Assembly (NCBI GenBank): GCA_017555805.1
Contig: JAFZFR010000005.1
Coordinates: 1 to 35,798 of the forward strand
Source of the DNA: Alistipes sp.
GTDB lineage: Bacteria > Bacteroidota > Bacteroidia > Bacteroidales > Rikenellaceae
DNA length: 35,798 bases
Direction of reading: 5' to 3'
Shown here: positions 32,770-35,798 of the stretch, piece after piece
Numbering within the stretch: the first letter of the stretch is position 1
Layout: every line of letters begins with the position of its first letter
Position numbers and translations under genes: made by a program
The notes under the pieces: generated by a model
Seen by the model: only the letters and a program-made list of their open reading frames with translations
What the model was told of the DNA's origin: nothing
The model's database searches: none

Positions 32770-33504
32770 ATGCGTAAAATAGAGATTTGTTGTTCGTCGC
32801 TAAAGGAGGTATTAGAGGCTGAAAAGGCTGGCGCCTTTCGTGTGGAGCTGTGTAGTGCCATAGCTTTGGGTGGTCTTACGCCCAGTTATGGAGTTATTCG
32901 GCAGGTGGCAGAGGCCGTTAGGACCATTAAGGTTAATGTCCTGATTCGCACCCGAGAGGGAGGTTTCTGCTACAACGATGAGGAGGTGGAAGCAATGTGC
33001 CGCGATATTGAGTTCTGTCGTGAGGTGGGAGTTGATGGCGTGGTGATAGGAGCATTGACCGCCGATGGAGAGATAGATATGGCAGCCTGTCGAAAATTGA
33101 TGACGGCGGCACAAGGGTTGTCTGTAACATTCCACCGAGCTTTTGATGTATGCAGCAATGGCGAGAAGGCGTTAGAGGATATTATCTCGCTGGGGTGTGA
33201 TCGTCTGCTCACATCTGGAATGGAGCGGGATGCCGAGCAGGGAGCAAAACATATTGCCGAGTTTGTGGAGCAAGCCGCAGAGCGCATAATCATTATGCCT
33301 GGAGCTGGTATTCGCCCAAATAATATAGCGTGGATAGAAAAAATGACAGCAGCCACAGAGTTTCACTCTACGGCTGCCGCCAATATTCCCGACCACGCTT
33401 TTGCCACCAAGAAGTTAAGCTTTGCGGCTGATAGTTGTGGCGTGGGGTTGCTCCGACGCTCTCAATATGAGATTATATCAGAGCTTGTGAATAACACTCT
33501 TTAA
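32770..33504 (+). CDS. cutC: CutC family protein
   Basis: A 244-residue TIM-barrel protein of the CutC family. Conserved blocks are IEICCSSLKEVLEAEKAGAFRVELCSAIALGGLTPS split over residues 4-39, VNVLIRTREGGFCY (about 54-67), VIGALTADGEID (about 91-102), SVTFHRAFDVC (about 118-128) and the late HSTAAANIPD. CutC was named for copper tolerance, but a direct role in copper handling is not well established. Length is normal. It follows the TSUP gene by 23 nt. Its last 27 nt overlap the 3' end of the convergent transglutaminase gene, which leaves no room for a normal terminator. Confidence 0.92.
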   Translation: MRKIEICCSSLKEVLEAEKAGAFRVELCSAIALGGLTPSYGVIRQVAEAVRTIKVNVLIRTREGGFCYNDEEVEAMCRDIEFCREVGVDGVVIGALTADGEIDMAACRKLMTAAQGLSVTFHRAFDVCSNGEKALEDIISLGCDRLLTSGMERDAEQGAKHIAEFVEQAAERIIIMPGAGIRPNNIAWIEKMTAATEFHSTAAANIPDHAFATKKLSFAADSCGVGLLRRSQYEIISELVNNTL

Positions 33505-35798
33505 TTGCTCTCCTATTGAGGTGTTGTAGCCTTGTGAGAAATATACCACCCTGCCAAATGTGTCGCAGATGGCAATGATAGGGAGTTGGTTGGATGTGGA
33601 GTCGCAGCCCGCGCAAAGCATCTGACCAACTTTTTCATTTACATCTAATCCATAGTGAGGCTTGAGTGCCGCCAAAGGCTCACGATTGAGTTTTGAGGCA
33701 TCCTCCTTTGAGCGTGACAGTATAATTATCGGGCGATTCCACTTGTTCAAGTCCTCGCTGATAGAGCTTATGCCTCGCAGGGCGTGGTTGGTGGGTTCAT
33801 CGGCAGTACCCATCACCGCCACGATGAAATAACCGCGTCCCGTTGTAGAGAGCAACGAACGCTCTGCCTCCTCGCCTTGAGGGAGATATAACTGCTCGGC
33901 ATCCATTGAACCGATAACGCCTATGTGGTCCTCGGCGGGGCGAATGATTAGTTCTATATCGGTATCCTTACCCTTTTCGATGCGGAATGTGGTGTTGTAG
34001 GAGAGGATACTGCCATTAGCCATACGGTTACCCGTCGAGAGCAGATAATATCCCTCATCCAACTCTACCGAACTTGCCAAAAGGTCTGACGCCTTACTAC
34101 CCATATCCACTGACAAATCCCTATCAAAGCGTATTACCTGACACACGCCATCCTCAATGCGTGAGATGGTGTAGTGGCTCGAATATTTTGGTTTAGGAAT
34201 GGTTGGCACTCGGGTTGGGTCGTAGTGCAAAATAAGTCGTCCCTTGTTCGCAACCTGCTCTGCCACCTTGCCGCCAATCTCTACCTTCACCCACTCTCTG
34301 CCATTGTGATATTCGGGGCGCTGATCCTGCGGATTAAGACGCGCTGGGATGTGGAATGAGCGACAAGCAGCCACGAAGAAACGATCTCTCGATGCAGAGT
34401 CTGCCGCACGCAGGCGCAACACTCCCGCAGGTGTGGTCTGCAATGCTATTGGGTTATACTCGTCGCACAAAGTGATATTCTCTGTGCACCAAGCAATGAT
34501 ATGCAAAGCCGAAGGCTCTGTCGTACCAATCTCCACGCCGAGGGTTTCGCGTATTTGTGTGCGATATGGTTGAAGGAACTCCTGTGCAATACGAGGAGAG
34601 AGGATATATCGGCAATAGAGAGCATCCAAATCAGCCTTGCGGGTAGAGTGCAACGCATCATTGAGAATATCCAGCCCTGTGTCGTGCAGGTCTTTAGCAG
34701 ATATATTCTCAAGCAAAGCTATAGCTCGCTGACGCTCCTCACCCTCTGCCGAGTCAATGAAAGATTTGATTGTCTGCCAATTTCCTCTTGCACCGACTAT
34801 CTGGCGCTGCTCGCGTGGGGTGTAACCATCGAGCGACTCTTTTGTAGCGAATGTAGCGACATAAGCCAAGCGTAACGAATCCTCGTGGGCAAGGCGTACC
34901 TTGTTTTGAGCAATCTGCTCCTCGGTGAGTTTGACTGGGAGGTCGCCCTGCACTGGTGGGATGACATCATCGCTAAATGAGAATACATCACCATCTTTAT
35001 ATTTCAGTTCTATGGTAAGCTGCTCGCCAGAGAGCTTGCCATAACCAAAACGACCCTCGAACGATGCCCAAACAAGCATATCGCCCAAACCGCTATGGAT
35101 AGAGGTCTCGCCTGCGGAGTCGGTGTGAAGTTTTACTACCGAGTTGAACTCTCCGTAGTTGAAAATTTTATACTCTACCAATGCGCCCTCGACGGCTTTA
35201 CCCTCCGTATCTACTACCTTAACGGTTGTCTTGCGTACTGGAGCGTAATTTTCTATCACATTAATCTCGGTGAAGCAGTTTGTGCGTTGAATCACATCCT
35301 CCTTGCCGTGATAATCACCTCTTACACGAGTGTGCATCAGCAGGGCGCGTGTTGCTGGTTGGTTGAACCACGCCACATTAAGCTCTGGCTCGGGTTCGCA
35401 AGCTCCCAGGAACTCCCAATCGCCATCAATCCACACCTCCACCCAGGCGTGATTGCTATCGGTGTGTGCCCAGCGCGGAGTATATACCTGACGCGCGGGG
35501 ATGCCGACTGCTCGCATCGCCGATACGGTAAATGTCGATTCCTCGCCACAACGACCCTCGGCATTGACTATTGTAGCCATCGGAGAAGAGGTGCGGGCAT
35601 CAGAGGGGATGTATGTAACCCTTTCGTGACACCAATGGTTTACCTCCAGAGCTGCATCGTGCAACGAGAGCCCCTTGACACGCTCTTTGAGTTCGTCATA
35701 ATAGACCTCGCGGAAATCATCCATTCGCTCGTTATTGACCCTGACAGGCAGAACAAAGTGACGGAAAATATCCTCCGGCACAGCCTTGCCCCACGCCA
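33478..35798 (-). CDS. large transglutaminase-domain protein, 5' end beyond the window
   Basis: The frame is open to the right edge, where it reads ...WGKAVPEDIFRHFVLPVRVNNE, so the start and a probable signal peptide are missing; at least 772 residues are seen. Counting from the GTG at 35781, a transglutaminase-like protease domain lies at about 1-150 with Cys78 in EGRCGEES and His111 in SNHAWVEVW, followed by GACEPEPE, which occupies the place of the usual third acidic residue. A carboxypeptidase-regulatory or MG-like strand domain follows (about 160-260). A second, degenerate transglutaminase-like domain without Cys is near 420-520, and a thioredoxin-like end (ICDTFGRVVYFSQGYN) closes the protein. 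Probably a secreted or surface peptide-modifying or proteolytic enzyme; substrate unknown. Confidence 0.85.
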   Translation of the reverse strand, partial: AWGKAVPEDIFRHFVLPVRVNNERMDDFREVYYDELKERVKGLSLHDAALEVNHWCHERVTYIPSDARTSSPMATIVNAEGRCGEESTFTVSAMRAVGIPARQVYTPRWAHTDSNHAWVEVWIDGDWEFLGACEPEPELNVAWFNQPATRALLMHTRVRGDYHGKEDVIQRTNCFTEINVIENYAPVRKTTVKVVDTEGKAVEGALVEYKIFNYGEFNSVVKLHTDSAGETSIHSGLGDMLVWASFEGRFGYGKLSGEQLTIELKYKDGDVFSFSDDVIPPVQGDLPVKLTEEQIAQNKVRLAHEDSLRLAYVATFATKESLDGYTPREQRQIVGARGNWQTIKSFIDSAEGEERQRAIALLENISAKDLHDTGLDILNDALHSTRKADLDALYCRYILSPRIAQEFLQPYRTQIRETLGVEIGTTEPSALHIIAWCTENITLCDEYNPIALQTTPAGVLRLRAADSASRDRFFVAACRSFHIPARLNPQDQRPEYHNGREWVKVEIGGKVAEQVANKGRLILHYDPTRVPTIPKPKYSSHYTISRIEDGVCQVIRFDRDLSVDMGSKASDLLASSVELDEGYYLLSTGNRMANGSILSYNTTFRIEKGKDTDIELIIRPAEDHIGVIGSMDAEQLYLPQGEEAERSLLSTTGRGYFIVAVMGTADEPTNHALRGISSISEDLNKWNRPIIILSRSKEDASKLNREPLAALKPHYGLDVNEKVGQMLCAGCDSTSNQLPIIAICDTFGRVVYFSQGYNTSIGEQLKSVIHKL

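Overview
The window looks like chromosomal DNA of a gut-type Bacteroidales bacterium; a member of Rikenellaceae (Alistipes-like) is possible, but the genus cannot be fixed from sequence alone. Evidence: nearly every transcription unit is preceded by the Bacteroidota -7 box TAnnTTTG, often with a TTTG box 19-20 nt upstream; purine-rich Shine-Dalgarno sites are weak or absent; there is a small SRP RNA of Bacteroidota type, a LolA-like gene beside ftsK, many lipoproteins with SpII boxes, and a BtuG-type surface lipoprotein beside a BtuB-type TonB receptor. No tRNA, rRNA, CRISPR array or intact insertion sequence was seen.

Layout. (1) 1-10360, minus strand: a tight housekeeping operon read plsC-parE-parC-aroK-murI-ftsK-lolA (phospholipid acylation, topoisomerase IV, shikimate kinase, glutamate racemase, chromosome translocase, lipoprotein carrier). 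(2) 10430-11305, plus: a lone metallo-beta-lactamase-fold hydrolase with a good promoter and a bidirectional terminator. (3) 11329-17410, minus: a six-gene unit for aromatic 2-oxo acid and arylacetate metabolism, read omega-amidase/nitrilase - iorA - iorB - PLP aminotransferase - phenylacetate-CoA ligase - tandem-ACT protein. (4) 17506-19723: an accessory block with an orphan 164-residue protein, a WYL-type regulator and a short RecA-fold ATPase. The last two genes share an almost identical 17-nt palindromic element placed exactly 11 nt before their -7 boxes, the most system-like signal in the window. (5) 19752-23333, minus: a cobalamin-uptake operon, cobalamin riboswitch - btuG-like - btuB-like. 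(6) 23446-25032, minus: a PurF-like protein whose N-terminal nucleophile Cys is replaced by Ser. (7) 25065-27527: a CYTH protein and a VanX-type dipeptidase (minus), with back-to-back promoters opposite a GH76 lipoprotein (plus). (8) 27594-29198: a cold-shock protein, an AT-rich orphan lipoprotein with a G8/C8 terminator, and the SRP RNA gene. (9) 29199-31382, plus: mltG and a GT4 glycosyltransferase. (10) 31383-31963: non-coding or decayed DNA with a frameshifted, truncated Pif1-type helicase remnant. (11) 31967-33504, plus: TSUP permease and cutC. (12) 33478-35798, minus: a large transglutaminase-domain protein that runs off the right edge.

Most genes are ordinary core genes. The parts worth a second look are the WYL/ATPase promoter pair, the Ser2 PurF paralogue, the arylacetate/omega-amidase operon with an IorA lacking its ferredoxin domain, and the decayed helicase locus whose 3' end now carries the TSUP promoter.
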